From Agrobacterium tumefaciens (GTDB taxonomy: Bacteria > Pseudomonadota > Alphaproteobacteria > Rhizobiales > Rhizobiaceae), in contig NZ_CP115841.1 in the NCBI RefSeq assembly GCF_013318015.2, positions 1,178,001 to 1,242,000 on the forward strand: DNA of 64,000 nucleotides, given 5' to 3'. The notes under the pieces are model-generated. The model was given only the letters and a program-made list of their open reading frames with translations, ran no database searches and had not been told where the DNA came from. Shown here piece by piece: positions 44,921 to 54,295 of the stretch. The position numbers and the translations under genes were made by a program. The number at the start of each line of letters is the position of its first letter. Position 1 is the first letter of the stretch.

Positions 44921-44949
44921 TTGCGGAGCAAAGGGAGCCTGACTATAAG
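44921..44949 (+). promoter_or_regulatory. Promoter of tRNA-Glu copy 2
   Basis: TTGCGG at 44921-44926 and TATAAG at 44944-44949 with a 17-base spacer, as in copy 1. Confidence 0.65.
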
Positions 44950-44970
44950 GGCGCCACACCACAAGCGCAC

Positions 44971-45045
44971 GCGCCCTTCGTCTATCGGTTAGGACGTCAG
45001 ATTTTCATTCTGAAAAGAGGGGTTCGACTCCCCTAGGGCGTGCCA
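44971..45045 (+). tRNA. tRNA-Glu (anticodon TTC), copy 2
   Basis: Sequence identical to copy 1 over all 75 bases including CCA. Confidence 0.96.
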
Positions 45046-45174
45046 CTTGCTTCTCCTTGAAAATCAGTATTATGCGTTCAAGTCTTCACGTGATGTGTGA
45101 GATAGAGAATGCATGCCGTTTCCGGCCGTCCTTCAGCTTTTCCCGTAAAATCAAGTCTCGATCTGTGCCGACTG

Positions 45175-46992
45175 TCAGGGCGCGAAAGCCGCGTCCAGAA
45201 CACGCAGCTGCACACGCCTCTGGCCCTGCCAGAGATCGGCACCCACGGTGCCTGCCACGTGGATGGACCTGCCACGCGCATTCAGCAGCATCTGCCCCAG
45301 AGGGGCCTCTGCGGCGCGGAATGCGATGCCGTCCAGCCGTGAACCATCCATGGCCTCCAGCGTGATCTTGACGTGTGAGGTGCCGACCAGACGCACATCA
45401 CGCAGCCGGTGGGCAGGTACGGCAAAAATGGGCTGAGAATGGCCGGAGCCATAAGGACCAGCCTGTTCCAGCTGATCGACAAGCTGCAGGGTCGCGCCAG
45501 ACGCGCCAATCGCACCGTCGATCTTCAGCACGCTGCTTTCCACCAGCTCGCTCACCGTCTTTGCGGCAGCTTCTTCGAAGAAGGTTCGGAGTTTGCCGAG
45601 ATTGGCGCGTTCCACCGTCAGGCCCGCGGCCATGGCGTGACCGCCACCCTTGACCAGCAGGCCGGCATCCACAGCGGCGCGGACCATTCTGCCCATATCG
45701 AAACCATTGATCGAGCGGCCGGAGCCTGTACCCTTGCCAGAGGGATCGAAAGCGATGGCAAAGGCCGGGCGGCGGAAACGGTCCTTGAGGCGTGAGGCGA
45801 GCAGTCCAACGATGCCAGGATGCCAGTTTTCCCGTGCGGTAACGATGACGCCAGCGCCAGACCCGTCGCCATACTCATAAAGCGCTTCCGCTTCGGCTTC
45901 CGCCAGCATCACGGCTTCCATCGCCTGTCGCTCGCGGTTCAGCTCATCCAGCTTTTCGGCAATCACGTCCGCCTGTGACGAGTCGTCGAGTGTAAGCAGA
46001 CGGCTACCCAGTGCGGCATCGCCAATACGGCCACCGGCATTTATTCGTGGCCCGATCAGGAAACCGAAATGATAAGGTGTCACCGGCCCGCCCAACCCCG
46101 CCTTTCTGAACAGCGCCGCCAGCCCGGCGTTGTTCATATGGCGCGCGGCAATCAACCCCTTTACCACATAGGCGCGGTTCAGCCCCTTCAAGGGCACCAC
46201 GTCGCATACGGTTGCGAGTGCGACTATATCCAGCAGCGCCAGCAGATCGATCGTGAACGCCTGTCTGTTGCGCCTGTCCTTCAACAGCCTGAGGGTGGCG
46301 ACCAGAACCAGAAACACCACGCCTGCGGCGCAGAGATGCCCCTGCCCCGAAAGATCGTCTTCGCGGTTGGGATTGACCAGAGCCACCGCCGGCGGCAGTT
46401 CCGAACCGACCTGGTGGTGATCGATCACCACCACATCTGTTCTGGCATCCTTTGCGGCATTCAGCGATTCATGGCTGGTGGAGCCGCAATCGACCGTCAC
46501 GATCAGGGTCGCGCCATTGGCGGCAAGCTGCTGCATCGCCGCCGGATTCGGCCCATAACCCTCGAAAATACGATCTGGAATATAGATTTCCGGCGTCAGC
46601 CCGAAATGCGCGAGAAACCGATACATCAGCGCGGAAGACGCGGCGCCATCGACGTCATAATCGCCGAAGATCGCCACCTTCTCGCCGGTCTCGATGGCAC
46701 GGACCAGCCTTTCGGCAGCCTTTTCGCAATCTGTCAGCATATGCGGGTCGGGCATCAATGAGCGAATGGTCGGATCGAGGAAAGCGAGAGCCTCATCCAC
46801 CCCCACCCCTCGCCCGGCCAGCACCCGGGCAATCAGTTCGGGAATGGCGTGGATCTGGGACATGGCCAGCGCACGGTTCTGTGCGGCCTGATCCAGCCGC
46901 GAAACCCAACGTTGCTCTGTCGCCGACCGCTCCACGCTTAGAAATGCGCGGACCACGGTATCGGCCGGCTCCATCATTGCCATCCTGTCCAT
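45175..46992 (-). CDS. recJ: Single-stranded-DNA-specific exonuclease RecJ
   Basis: A 605-residue DHH-family nuclease. VAIFGDYDVDGAASSALMYR (motif I), VTVDCGS, VVVIDHHQVG (DHH) and HPGIVGLLASRLKDRF with KGGGHAMAAGLT (DHHA1 part) are all present. RecJ digests 5'-3' single strands in recombination and mismatch repair. The start could be ATG 46992 or one of three in-frame ATGs within 18 bases (46983, 46977, 46974); I keep the longest. It stands alone after the tRNA-Glu units. Confidence 0.95.
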   Translation of the reverse strand: MDRMAMMEPADTVVRAFLSVERSATEQRWVSRLDQAAQNRALAMSQIHAIPELIARVLAGRGVGVDEALAFLDPTIRSLMPDPHMLTDCEKAAERLVRAIETGEKVAIFGDYDVDGAASSALMYRFLAHFGLTPEIYIPDRIFEGYGPNPAAMQQLAANGATLIVTVDCGSTSHESLNAAKDARTDVVVIDHHQVGSELPPAVALVNPNREDDLSGQGHLCAAGVVFLVLVATLRLLKDRRNRQAFTIDLLALLDIVALATVCDVVPLKGLNRAYVVKGLIAARHMNNAGLAALFRKAGLGGPVTPYHFGFLIGPRINAGGRIGDAALGSRLLTLDDSSQADVIAEKLDELNRERQAMEAVMLAEAEAEALYEYGDGSGAGVIVTARENWHPGIVGLLASRLKDRFRRPAFAIAFDPSGKGTGSGRSINGFDMGRMVRAAVDAGLLVKGGGHAMAAGLTVERANLGKLRTFFEEAAAKTVSELVESSVLKIDGAIGASGATLQLVDQLEQAGPYGSGHSQPIFAVPAHRLRDVRLVGTSHVKITLEAMDGSRLDGIAFRAAEAPLGQMLLNARGRSIHVAGTVGADLWQGQRRVQLRVLDAAFAP

Positions 46993-47092
46993 CGTCCTGT
47001 CATGCGAATGCGAATGCGTATCCGCGCCTTGTCATGACAACGGGCTAAATGGCGATGGCGCCTTTTTCAAGCAAAAACGCCCGTATGAGGTT

Positions 47093-47311
47093 TCACACCG
47101 AGAAAATCGAGAAAAACGGGCTGACGATCGATACCGCGCCGACCAGCAGCAACAGGGAAAACACCGCAAGTGAACACCAGTTGCGCTCATATTCAGCAAT
47201 ATCGAATTCCATGCCTCGAATATTGTCGTTGGCATTGTGAGGCCGCGCCCGATGATGGGCGGCCAGAACGCTTTCGCGCTTACTGTCCTTGAAAAGGATA
47301 ATCGATGTCAC
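47093..47311 (-). CDS. Small membrane protein, function unknown
   Basis: A 72-residue frame from GTG 47311, with GAGGGAGG 7 bases upstream. The first 45 residues are polar (DSKRESVLAAHHRARPHNAN), then one helix NWCSLAVFSLLLLVGAVSIV near the C-terminus. ATG 47338 is in frame and would add nine residues. No family recognised. It lies between recJ and hom, all on the minus strand. Confidence 0.6.
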   Translation of the reverse strand: MTSIILFKDSKRESVLAAHHRARPHNANDNIRGMEFDIAEYERNWCSLAVFSLLLLVGAVSIVSPFFSIFSV

Positions 47312-47442
47312 AGCCACGCCTCCCTCGCTTGGTAACATGATTAACCATAGAGCCGAATCGCGTTGTTTTCCAGCGGTTCTGAGGCGATCCCCTCAAATTT
47401 TATGGCGGCTTATCCGGTGGTCGCCAAAACGGGTTTCGGGAG

Positions 47443-47476
47443 AAAAAAGACCGCGCCTCCATGTGGTGGCGCGGCC
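47443..47476 (-). terminator. Rho-independent terminator of hom
   Basis: On the minus strand GGCCGCGCC pairs with GGCGCGGTC (one mismatch at the base), loop of 10, followed by TTTTTT. About 29 bases after the hom stop. Confidence 0.82.
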
Positions 47477-47504
47477 CTCAAATTCAGAAAAATCGTAAAG
47501 CGTC

Positions 47505-48815
47505 TCAGGTCCGCTCGATGCGGATGACCTGCGGTTCGCTGACCAGATATTTCTCGTTCTTGATCGCCTTGACGGCCTTGCGGATCGCATCTTCCATCGT
47601 CGCGTGGGTCACGAGGATAATCGTCTGCGGCGCGCCTTCCACATGCACGCGCTGGCGCTGCACAATGGATTCCAGCGAGATGTTGTTATCCGCCATGCGG
47701 GTAGCGATGGAGGCGAAGACGCCCGCCTGGTCCTTCACCGTCAGCCGGATGAAATAGCCGCCTTCATGGCTCTTCATCTTGGCGCGACGATAATCGGTCA
47801 GCGACTTCGCCGGACGGCCGAGCACCGGAACCTGCTGGGCACCGGGACGGCTCTTGGCGATATCGGCGATGTCACCGAGCACGGCAGAGGCCGTGGCATT
47901 GCCGCCCGCCCCTGGGCCAACCATCAGAAGTTCGCCAAGAATATCGGACTCGATCGCCACCGCATTGGTAACGCCATCAACCTGCGCGATAACGGAATCG
48001 AGCGGCACCATGGTCGGATGCACCCGCTGCTCGATACCGGATTCGGTCACCTGCGCCACGCCGAGAAGCTTGATGCGATAACCGAGCTCGGCGGCCGCCT
48101 GAATGTCCTCGCTGGAGATGTTGGTGATGCCTTCGAGATAGATGTCGTCGGCCGAAATCTTGTTGCCGAAGGCAAGCGTCGTCAGAATGGCGAGCTTGTG
48201 GGCGGTGTCGTTACCCTCGATATCGAAGGCCGGATCGGCTTCGGCATAACCCAGCCGCTGCGCTTCTTTCAAACAGACCTCGAACGACAGCCCTTCCTTC
48301 TCCATCTTGGTCAGGATGTAGTTGCAGGTGCCGTTCATGATACCGTAGATGCGCGACACGTTGTTGCCGGTGAGAGATTCACGCAGCGCCTTGATGACGG
48401 GAATACCGCCGGCCACAGCCGCTTCGAAATTGAGAAGCGCACCCTTGTCTTCGGCAATCGTCGCCAGCTCGACGCCGTGCTTGGCAAGCAGCGCCTTGTT
48501 AGCTGTCACCACATGGAGACCGCGCGAAAGTGCTGCGCGCACAGCTTTTTCCGCCTGGCCGGAAGCACCGCCGACCAGTTCCACCAACACGTCGATATCG
48601 GCTTCGTTTGCAAGCTGCTCCGGCGTATCGAACCAGGTAATACCCTTGAGATCGATGCCGCGGTCACGCGAACGGTCGCGCGCGCTCACTGCAATAATCT
48701 CAATCGCGCGTCCGCAGGTAATCGCAAGTTCGTTGCTTCTCTGCTGGAGGATGCGCACGAGCGAAGCGCCGACAGTGCCGAGCCCCGCTATGCCGATTCT
48801 CAATGAATCTGCCAT
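47505..48815 (-). CDS. hom: Homoserine dehydrogenase
   Basis: A 436-residue enzyme. Rossmann motif GIAGLGTVGASL, the catalytic region VTANKALLAKHG, the homoserine-binding segment GIMNGTCNYILTKME and EADPAFDIEGNDTAHKLAIL, and a C-terminal ACT domain (about 350-430, VKDQAGVFASIATRMADNNISLESI) for threonine feedback. It makes homoserine for threonine and methionine. The ATG at 48815 gives MADSLRIGIAG; longer in-frame starts overlap the alaC 3' region. Downstream terminator at 47443. Confidence 0.96.
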   Translation of the reverse strand: MADSLRIGIAGLGTVGASLVRILQQRSNELAITCGRAIEIIAVSARDRSRDRGIDLKGITWFDTPEQLANEADIDVLVELVGGASGQAEKAVRAALSRGLHVVTANKALLAKHGVELATIAEDKGALLNFEAAVAGGIPVIKALRESLTGNNVSRIYGIMNGTCNYILTKMEKEGLSFEVCLKEAQRLGYAEADPAFDIEGNDTAHKLAILTTLAFGNKISADDIYLEGITNISSEDIQAAAELGYRIKLLGVAQVTESGIEQRVHPTMVPLDSVIAQVDGVTNAVAIESDILGELLMVGPGAGGNATASAVLGDIADIAKSRPGAQQVPVLGRPAKSLTDYRRAKMKSHEGGYFIRLTVKDQAGVFASIATRMADNNISLESIVQRQRVHVEGAPQTIILVTHATMEDAIRKAVKAIKNEKYLVSEPQVIRIERT

Positions 48816-48876
48816 GGGTATGTTCCTGATTTGCTGGTGATGGTGACGGCCGGGGCCCGGCCGCCTTCGGTTGCCC

Positions 48877-50097
48877 TTATCTGTGGGCATTGAGCGAAAC
48901 GACATTGTGCATCGTTTCGTCAGCACTCGACAGGAAACGCTTCAGATTGCGCGCTGCCTGACGAATTCGATGCTCGTTTTCAACGAGCGCGAGGCGGACG
49001 TAATCATCGCCCATTTCGCCGAAGCCGATGCCGGGAGCAACGGCAATGTCTGCCTTCTCAACCAGAAGCTTGGAAAACTCCAGGCTGCCGAGATGGCGGA
49101 ACTTTTCCGGGATCTTCGCCCAGGCGAACATCGTTGCCGCCGGCGGTGGAACTTCGAAGCCCGCCTTGCCGAACGTATCGACCATGACGTCGCGACGGCG
49201 GCGATAAACGCTGCGTACTTCCGCGATGTCGGAGCCGTCGCCGTTCAGCGCGTGCGTCGCCGCAACCTGGATCGGCGTGAAGGCACCGTAGTCGAGATAG
49301 GACTTCACGCGGGTCAGCGCCGCGATCAGCCGCTCGTTGCCAACGGCAAAGCCCATGCGCCAGCCGGGCATGGAGAAGGTCTTCGACATGGAGGTGAATT
49401 CCACCGCAACGTCGATTGCACCGGGAACTTCGAGAACCGAAGGCGGCGGATTGTTGTCGTCGAAATAGATTTCCGAATAGGCAAGGTCGGAAAGCACGAT
49501 GATTTCGTGCTTCTTCGCAAATGCGATCACGTCCTTGTAGAAATCGAGCGAGGCAACATGCGCCGTCGGGTTCGACGGATAGTTGACGATCAGCGCCAGC
49601 GGCTTCGGAATGGAGTGGCGCACCGCCCGCTCCAGAGGCCCGAAGAAGCTCTCGTCCGGCTCCACATTCATGGAACGGATAACGCCGCCCGCCATCAGGA
49701 ATCCGAAAGCGTGGATCGGATAGGTGGGGTTCGGACACAGGATCACGTCACCAGGCGCGGTTATGGCCTGCGCCATATTGGCGAAACCTTCCTTGGAACC
49801 AAGGGTCGCGACGACCTGCGTATCGGGGTTCAGCTTCACGCCGAAACGGCGGGCATAATAACCAGCCTGCGCGCGGCGAAGGCCGGGAATGCCCTTGGAC
49901 GAGGAATAGCGATGGGTGCGAGGGTCCTGAACGACTTCGCACAGCTTGTCGACGATCGCCTTGGGGGTCGGAAGGTCGGGATTGCCCATGCCGAGATCGA
50001 TGATATCGGCCCCGGCCGCTCGCGCGCTCGCTTTCAAACGGTTGACCTGTTCGAAGACGTATTGCGGCAGACGCCGGACCTTATGAAACTCTTCCAT
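48877..50097 (-). CDS. alaC: Glutamate-pyruvate aminotransferase AlaC-type
   Basis: A 406-residue class I aminotransferase very like E. coli AlaC. RRLPQYVFEQVNRLKASARAAG, DLGMGNPDLPTPKAIVDKL, THRYSSSKGIPGLRRA and ATLGSKEGFANMAQA match that enzyme block by block. The PLP Lys is in SMSKTFSMPGWRMGF. LL-diaminopimelate aminotransferase is the annotation often given, but AlaC fits better. ATG 50097 is used because GAGGA is 6 bases upstream; ATG 50109 is also in frame. It is followed by hom 61 bases later and they may share a transcript, a link between alanine and the aspartate family. Confidence 0.92.
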   Translation of the reverse strand: MEEFHKVRRLPQYVFEQVNRLKASARAAGADIIDLGMGNPDLPTPKAIVDKLCEVVQDPRTHRYSSSKGIPGLRRAQAGYYARRFGVKLNPDTQVVATLGSKEGFANMAQAITAPGDVILCPNPTYPIHAFGFLMAGGVIRSMNVEPDESFFGPLERAVRHSIPKPLALIVNYPSNPTAHVASLDFYKDVIAFAKKHEIIVLSDLAYSEIYFDDNNPPPSVLEVPGAIDVAVEFTSMSKTFSMPGWRMGFAVGNERLIAALTRVKSYLDYGAFTPIQVAATHALNGDGSDIAEVRSVYRRRRDVMVDTFGKAGFEVPPPAATMFAWAKIPEKFRHLGSLEFSKLLVEKADIAVAPGIGFGEMGDDYVRLALVENEHRIRQAARNLKRFLSSADETMHNVVSLNAHR

Positions 50098-50397
50098 CAC
50101 TTTCCTCATGGAAATGGACCGGTTCTGCCGGCCCATAACGAAGTTCGTTCTTGTTGTTAAACGCCGCCGACACGAACCGATCCGGCGGGCGCTATTCATT
50201 GTACCGCAAAGCACAAGAAAACCTACAGCGGTTTTCTCGGTCCACGCGGCATCGCGATCATCCGCCTTGTGGCTCCGGCGCGGCCTTTTCAGACCACAGG
50301 CAAGGCGAATTGCGCAATGTAATCAGGAAACCTGCATAACGCCAGATTCTTGGAAATTGCAAGGCAGACCATGCTCAAGAACGGCCATTCCGGCCGT

Positions 50398-51357
50398 TCA
50401 GTCGCTCTCGCCCTTCACAATTGCCGCGCGGATGACGGAAAGCACCTGCTCCGGCTTGATATCGGTGCAGATGAGCTGGCTCGGATGCCCGTCCCAGTCG
50501 CCCGGCGGAAAGGCGCGGCCATCCGGCTTCTGAATGGTCTGGCCATCGGCAAGCCCGCCGCAGACGACGCGTATAGGGCCGCTGCGGGTCTCGAACAGTT
50601 CGGGCGCGACAAGGTAAACGCAGGCGCAGCTGTCATGCACCACCATGCCATCGCCGGTGCGTGTCTTGTAGAAATCGATGTAGAATTGCGACAGATCGGA
50701 AAGCAGCTGTACCGGCTTGCCGCCCGCCTCTGCCATCTCGGCCATGAAGGCGCTGGTCATCACCGTTTTCGTCGTCACGTCCAGGCCGACGACGACCACG
50801 CGCCAGGGCGCGGTGAAGACGAGATCGGCCGCTTCCGGATCGCCGTGAATATTGGCCTCAGCCGCCGGCGACACATTGCCGTTGATATCGAAGGCGCCGC
50901 CCATGACAATCACCTGCTTCACCAACGCCGCAAAATCCGGCTCTTCGCGCAGCGCCAAGGCCAGATTGGTCATGCGACCAACAGCGATCAGCGTCACCTC
51001 GCCGGGATTGGCCTTGACCGTCTCGATAATAAAGCGATGCGCGGGACGCGGATCGAGCGGCAGATCGATGGTCTCTGGAATATCGATATCGCCGAGACCG
51101 TTTTCGCCATGGATGAAAGTCGGCCAGTGGCCTTCCTTGCGGGCCGGATCGAAGGTCACGCCCGCACCTTTCGCTACCGGCGCCGTCATCTGCCATTCCC
51201 GTTTCAGGAAGAGCGCATTGCGGGTGGTGATATCGATGGGCGCGTTGCCAAAGACGGTGGTGACGCCGATCAGATCGATATCGGGGTGACGGTGCAGGAA
51301 AAGAAGCGCCATGGCATCATCTACACCGGGGTCCGTATCGAATATCACTTTATGCAT
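50398..51357 (-). CDS. Inosine-uridine-preferring nucleoside hydrolase family protein
   Basis: A 319-residue protein whose start holds DTDPGVDDAMALL, the calcium-binding nucleoside hydrolase signature. VTTVFGNAPIDITTRNAL, MGGAFDINGNVSPAAEANIHGDPEAA and VVHDSCACVYLV are the other conserved blocks. It should cleave the N-glycosidic bond of ribonucleosides for base salvage. GAGGG stands four bases before the ATG at 51357. No purine transporter is adjacent. Confidence 0.93.
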   Translation of the reverse strand: MHKVIFDTDPGVDDAMALLFLHRHPDIDLIGVTTVFGNAPIDITTRNALFLKREWQMTAPVAKGAGVTFDPARKEGHWPTFIHGENGLGDIDIPETIDLPLDPRPAHRFIIETVKANPGEVTLIAVGRMTNLALALREEPDFAALVKQVIVMGGAFDINGNVSPAAEANIHGDPEAADLVFTAPWRVVVVGLDVTTKTVMTSAFMAEMAEAGGKPVQLLSDLSQFYIDFYKTRTGDGMVVHDSCACVYLVAPELFETRSGPIRVVCGGLADGQTIQKPDGRAFPPGDWDGHPSQLICTDIKPEQVLSVIRAAIVKGESD

Positions 51358-51536
51358 AATGCCCTCATCCTGATGTCTCGTCATCGCCGCGTCTGGCGGT
51401 GCGCCACGGAAACATACCCATAAGCGGCAACACCGCAATCCCCCTGCCCGTCCCGGATCGGAGAGAAAAATATTGCGTGGCGATCTTTTCGGTGAAAGAA
51501 GAGGCCCTCTCCCTTAAGCCCGTCTGGACATGCCAA

Positions 51537-52340
51537 GTGCAAGACATCGCCCTCAACGTTTTTCTCGTTCTTTTCTGCGTCGCCATCTTTGCCGGATTTA
51601 TCGATTCCATCGCCGGCGGCGGCGGTCTCATCACTATCCCGGCCATGCTGATAATGGGAATTCCGCCGCTCGATACGCTCGGCACCAACAAGCTGCAATC
51701 GCAGTTCGGCTCGGCGTCGGCCACCATTGCCTATGCCCGCCGCGGCCATGTCAATCTGAGGGAACAATTGCCGATGGCGATCATGGCGATGATCGGCGGC
51801 GGGCTCGGCGCTTTCACCGCCGCCTTCGTGCCGTCAGACCTCCTGCGCATCATCATGCCCTTTCTGCTGATCGCGATTGCCCTCTATTTCGCCTTCAAGC
51901 CGCAGCTCAGCGATATCGACAGCCATCGCCGCATCACGCCTTTCGTGTTCGGCCTCACCGCCGCACCGCTCGTGGGTTTCTATGATGGCGTTTTCGGCCC
52001 CGGCGCGGGTTCCTTCTACATGCTTGCCTTCGTGGGGCTTGCCGGCTTCGGCATGCTGAAGGCAACCGCCCATACCAAGCTTCTGAACCTGGGTTCGAAT
52101 TTCGGCGGCTTTGTTGTTTTTGCGGCTGGAGGCGCGGTTCTCTGGAAGCTTGGCATCGCCATGGGCATCGGCCAGTTCGTCGGCGCGCAGATCGGATCGC
52201 GTTTTGCGATGAAAAACGGCGCGAAGATCATCCGCCCGCTTTTGGTTCTTTCCTGTCTGGCAATGGCGACGAAGCTTCTTGCGGATGCATCATCCGCATG
52301 GTCAATCGCCACGATCTGGGAAACCATCTTCCCGAAATGA
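51537..52340 (+). CDS. TSUP (TauE/SafE) family membrane transporter
   Basis: A protein of about 267 residues with eight predicted helices. The two half-repeats GFIDSIAGGGGLITIPAML and GFYDGVFGPGAGSFYMLAFV are hallmarks of TSUP, as are TLGTNKLQSQFGS and ATAHTKLLNLGSN. Members export sulphite, sulphoacetate or similar anions. The start is uncertain: GTG 51537 gives the length usual in the family; the frame is open from ATG 51399. A typical start MQDIALNVFL-like would fit GTG 51537. Confidence 0.87.
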   Translation: MQDIALNVFLVLFCVAIFAGFIDSIAGGGGLITIPAMLIMGIPPLDTLGTNKLQSQFGSASATIAYARRGHVNLREQLPMAIMAMIGGGLGAFTAAFVPSDLLRIIMPFLLIAIALYFAFKPQLSDIDSHRRITPFVFGLTAAPLVGFYDGVFGPGAGSFYMLAFVGLAGFGMLKATAHTKLLNLGSNFGGFVVFAAGGAVLWKLGIAMGIGQFVGAQIGSRFAMKNGAKIIRPLLVLSCLAMATKLLADASSAWSIATIWETIFPK

Positions 52341-52383
52341 CAGGAAAAGGACACGGCTCGACGTCTGCGTTCGAACCGTGAAT

Positions 52384-53082
52384 TTATGCCGTGGCGCGAC
52401 GGCGCCTGCGATCGGCGATTTCGCGGATGACCACCATTGCGCCAACCAGCTTGTAGTTGGAGGAATAGCAGGGCGACATTTCCAGCGATTTTACGATCGT
52501 ATGGCCGTCATGATCTTCCGCATAGGTGTATTTCGACGTACCGCCCTTGAAGCAATTGTCGAGCCTCTCCCGCAGATCGTTCTGAAAACGGTGCACTCCG
52601 ACAAGCTCGGCGATATGACATCCCAAAGGGCCTTCCGGCGTATTGCGCGGAAAAGCATCGATCCCGTTGGAGAATGATACCCGATAACCGGGAGAAACGA
52701 CGACTACGGGCTCGTCGAGGTCGTTCAGCATATCCTCATCGAGAATAAGATGGCGGTGGTGCCACTCCAGGATGTCCTCGTCCTCGTCGCCGATCACCTT
52801 TGCCTTGAGCGGCATGCCGACATAGCGGTCGACCAGCGTTCTCAAAAGATCGGAATTGCGCTGCACGCAGCCGAGATCTTCCGCCTCGTGATTGAGGAGG
52901 TCGATGGCGAAACGGAATTGCTCACGAATGTCCTCGGAACTGCCGGTCTTACGCCCGATGACCCGATCAAGCAGCAGCTCCAGTTCACGCTCCAGCACTG
53001 CGATCTTGTCGGCCTCGTTCTTACCAACCGCTGATTGCAGTTCCGTATAACGCAGCCAGAACAGCTCAATCAAATCTTTCAA
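52384..53082 (-). CDS. PAS-fold protein with helical N-terminus
   Basis: 232 residues. Residues 1-85 are helical with heptad-like Leu (ELQSAVGKNEADKIAVLERELELLLDRV). About 125-230 look like a PAS fold: DEPVVVVSPGYRVSFSN opens it and TIVKSLEMSPCYSSNYKLVGAMVVIREI closes it. No catalytic output domain. Related proteins appear to be rhizobial. Its role and partner are unknown. An AT-rich 279-base region lies upstream. Confidence 0.72.
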   Translation of the reverse strand: MKDLIELFWLRYTELQSAVGKNEADKIAVLERELELLLDRVIGRKTGSSEDIREQFRFAIDLLNHEAEDLGCVQRNSDLLRTLVDRYVGMPLKAKVIGDEDEDILEWHHRHLILDEDMLNDLDEPVVVVSPGYRVSFSNGIDAFPRNTPEGPLGCHIAELVGVHRFQNDLRERLDNCFKGGTSKYTYAEDHDGHTIVKSLEMSPCYSSNYKLVGAMVVIREIADRRRRRATA

Positions 53083-53361
53083 CCCAACTCTCCCTGAACG
53101 GGCAAACAGCCCGCTCCCAATCCGAATGGATAGACACTTATCCCCTCATTGTAGCGTCTGAGCAGTAAAAAATGACGTAACGACACGCAGGTCCGCCGCA
53201 GGGATTAATCTCTAAAATATCATAGCTACTGCTATTTTTTCAATTTCGATAATCCATGAACGAAAAATAAGGTTCCACTAATAAGTAAAAATACTTAAAA
53301 ACGCAATTTTACGGCCGAATTCTGTAAAAAATCACTAGAAATTCGGCCGCGCTGCAAATAA
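53083..53361. other. AT-rich intergenic region
   Basis: 279 bases, unusually AT-rich for the window (for example 53210-53330 with ATCATAGCTACTGCTATTTT). It lies between the PAS gene start and the end of lpxXL. No gene, RNA or repeat supported; promoter of the PAS gene is expected here. Confidence 0.4.
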
Positions 53362-54291
53362 TCAGATCTGGTGTTTAACGTCCCAACGGTCGTGATACCA
53401 CAGCCATTGTTCGGGATATTCGCGGACCCAGCTTTCCACCTTGTCATTCAAAAGCTGCGCCGTCGCCTGAATATCGACATTTCCTTTTTCATCGCGCGGA
53501 ATTTCAACCCTCGGCTCTATTTCCAGCCGGTAGCGGTTATCAGGCAGACGCACGCAGCGGGCGGGATAGACATCGCAATTGAACTGCCGCACCAGCTTGG
53601 CAAGAAGCGGGTTGGTGCGCACCTCATGGCCGAAGAACTTCGTCGTCAAGCCTTTGCCGAACTTCTGGTCGACGAGTACGCCGACACCGCCGCCCCTTTC
53701 CAGCTGCCGCGCAAGCGCGAAGGAAGAGCCGGCATGCGACGGCACGAGATTGCCCATGCGTTCCTTGCGGAACTTGAACACCTTGTCGGCCACGAAAGGA
53801 TTATTCGGCGGCCGGAACAGCACCGTCACATCCAGACCGAAGGCAGAACTGGCCACCGGCAACAATTCGAAATTGCCGCTATGGGCAGTAAAAACGATGA
53901 ATGGCCGCGGGTTGTCGCGAAGCTCGATAAAGGTCGAAATACCCTCGACCCGGATACGGCCCGGCTCGCTATTTTCCGGATCGAAATCGAACAGCCTGTC
54001 AAGAAAGACATATTCCGCCGCAAGCCGCCCCATGCTGCCCCAGCTGTCCATTGCGATGGTAAGCCGCTCCTCTTCGGATTTCTCCGGAAAGGCGCGCGCC
54101 AGATTGTAGAGCATCAGCTTGTGGCGGCCAGTTTTCGGCCCCACGAAGCGCGCCAGCCTGTCGGCAGCGCGAATTCCCGCGTCAGCTGGAAATATCTTCA
54201 GCAGATTGAGAAGGCCGAAGGCAAACGTCGCAATCAGCCATTGCCGGAAATGGTCCAGCTTCAGGACGATCCGCGTAATGAACAGTTTCAA
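53362..54291 (-). CDS. lpxXL: Lipid A acyltransferase for the very-long-chain hydroxy fatty acid
   Basis: A 309-residue LpxL/HtrB-family acyltransferase. The catalytic HX4E is in TAHSGNFELL; RPPNNPFVADKVFKFRKERMGNLVPS and GGVGVLVDQKFGKGLTTKFFGHE follow as in HtrB. In Rhizobium LpxXL transfers 27-hydroxyoctacosanoate from AcpXL to lipid A. It starts at TTG 54291, four bases after the reductase stop, and is the last gene of the acpXL cluster. No ATG is available near the N-terminal membrane helix. Confidence 0.93.
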   Translation of the reverse strand: MKLFITRIVLKLDHFRQWLIATFAFGLLNLLKIFPADAGIRAADRLARFVGPKTGRHKLMLYNLARAFPEKSEEERLTIAMDSWGSMGRLAAEYVFLDRLFDFDPENSEPGRIRVEGISTFIELRDNPRPFIVFTAHSGNFELLPVASSAFGLDVTVLFRPPNNPFVADKVFKFRKERMGNLVPSHAGSSFALARQLERGGGVGVLVDQKFGKGLTTKFFGHEVRTNPLLAKLVRQFNCDVYPARCVRLPDNRYRLEIEPRVEIPRDEKGNVDIQATAQLLNDKVESWVREYPEQWLWYHDRWDVKHQI

Positions 54292-54295
54292 GGCG

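Larger units (their letters stand above)
44911..45050 (+). repeat. Direct repeat copy 2 (promoter plus tRNA-Glu)
   Basis: Second copy of the block at 44385-44524, offset by exactly 526 bases. The tRNA part is identical; differences lie in the promoter spacer (AGCAAAGGGAG against ACCACGGGGAG) and at one base (CACA against CATA) just before the tRNA. Confidence 0.88.

Noticed and set aside
46069..46761. 230-residue plus-strand frame inside recJ
   Set aside because: Antisense shadow of the DHH domain; composition rich in Arg, His and Gln.
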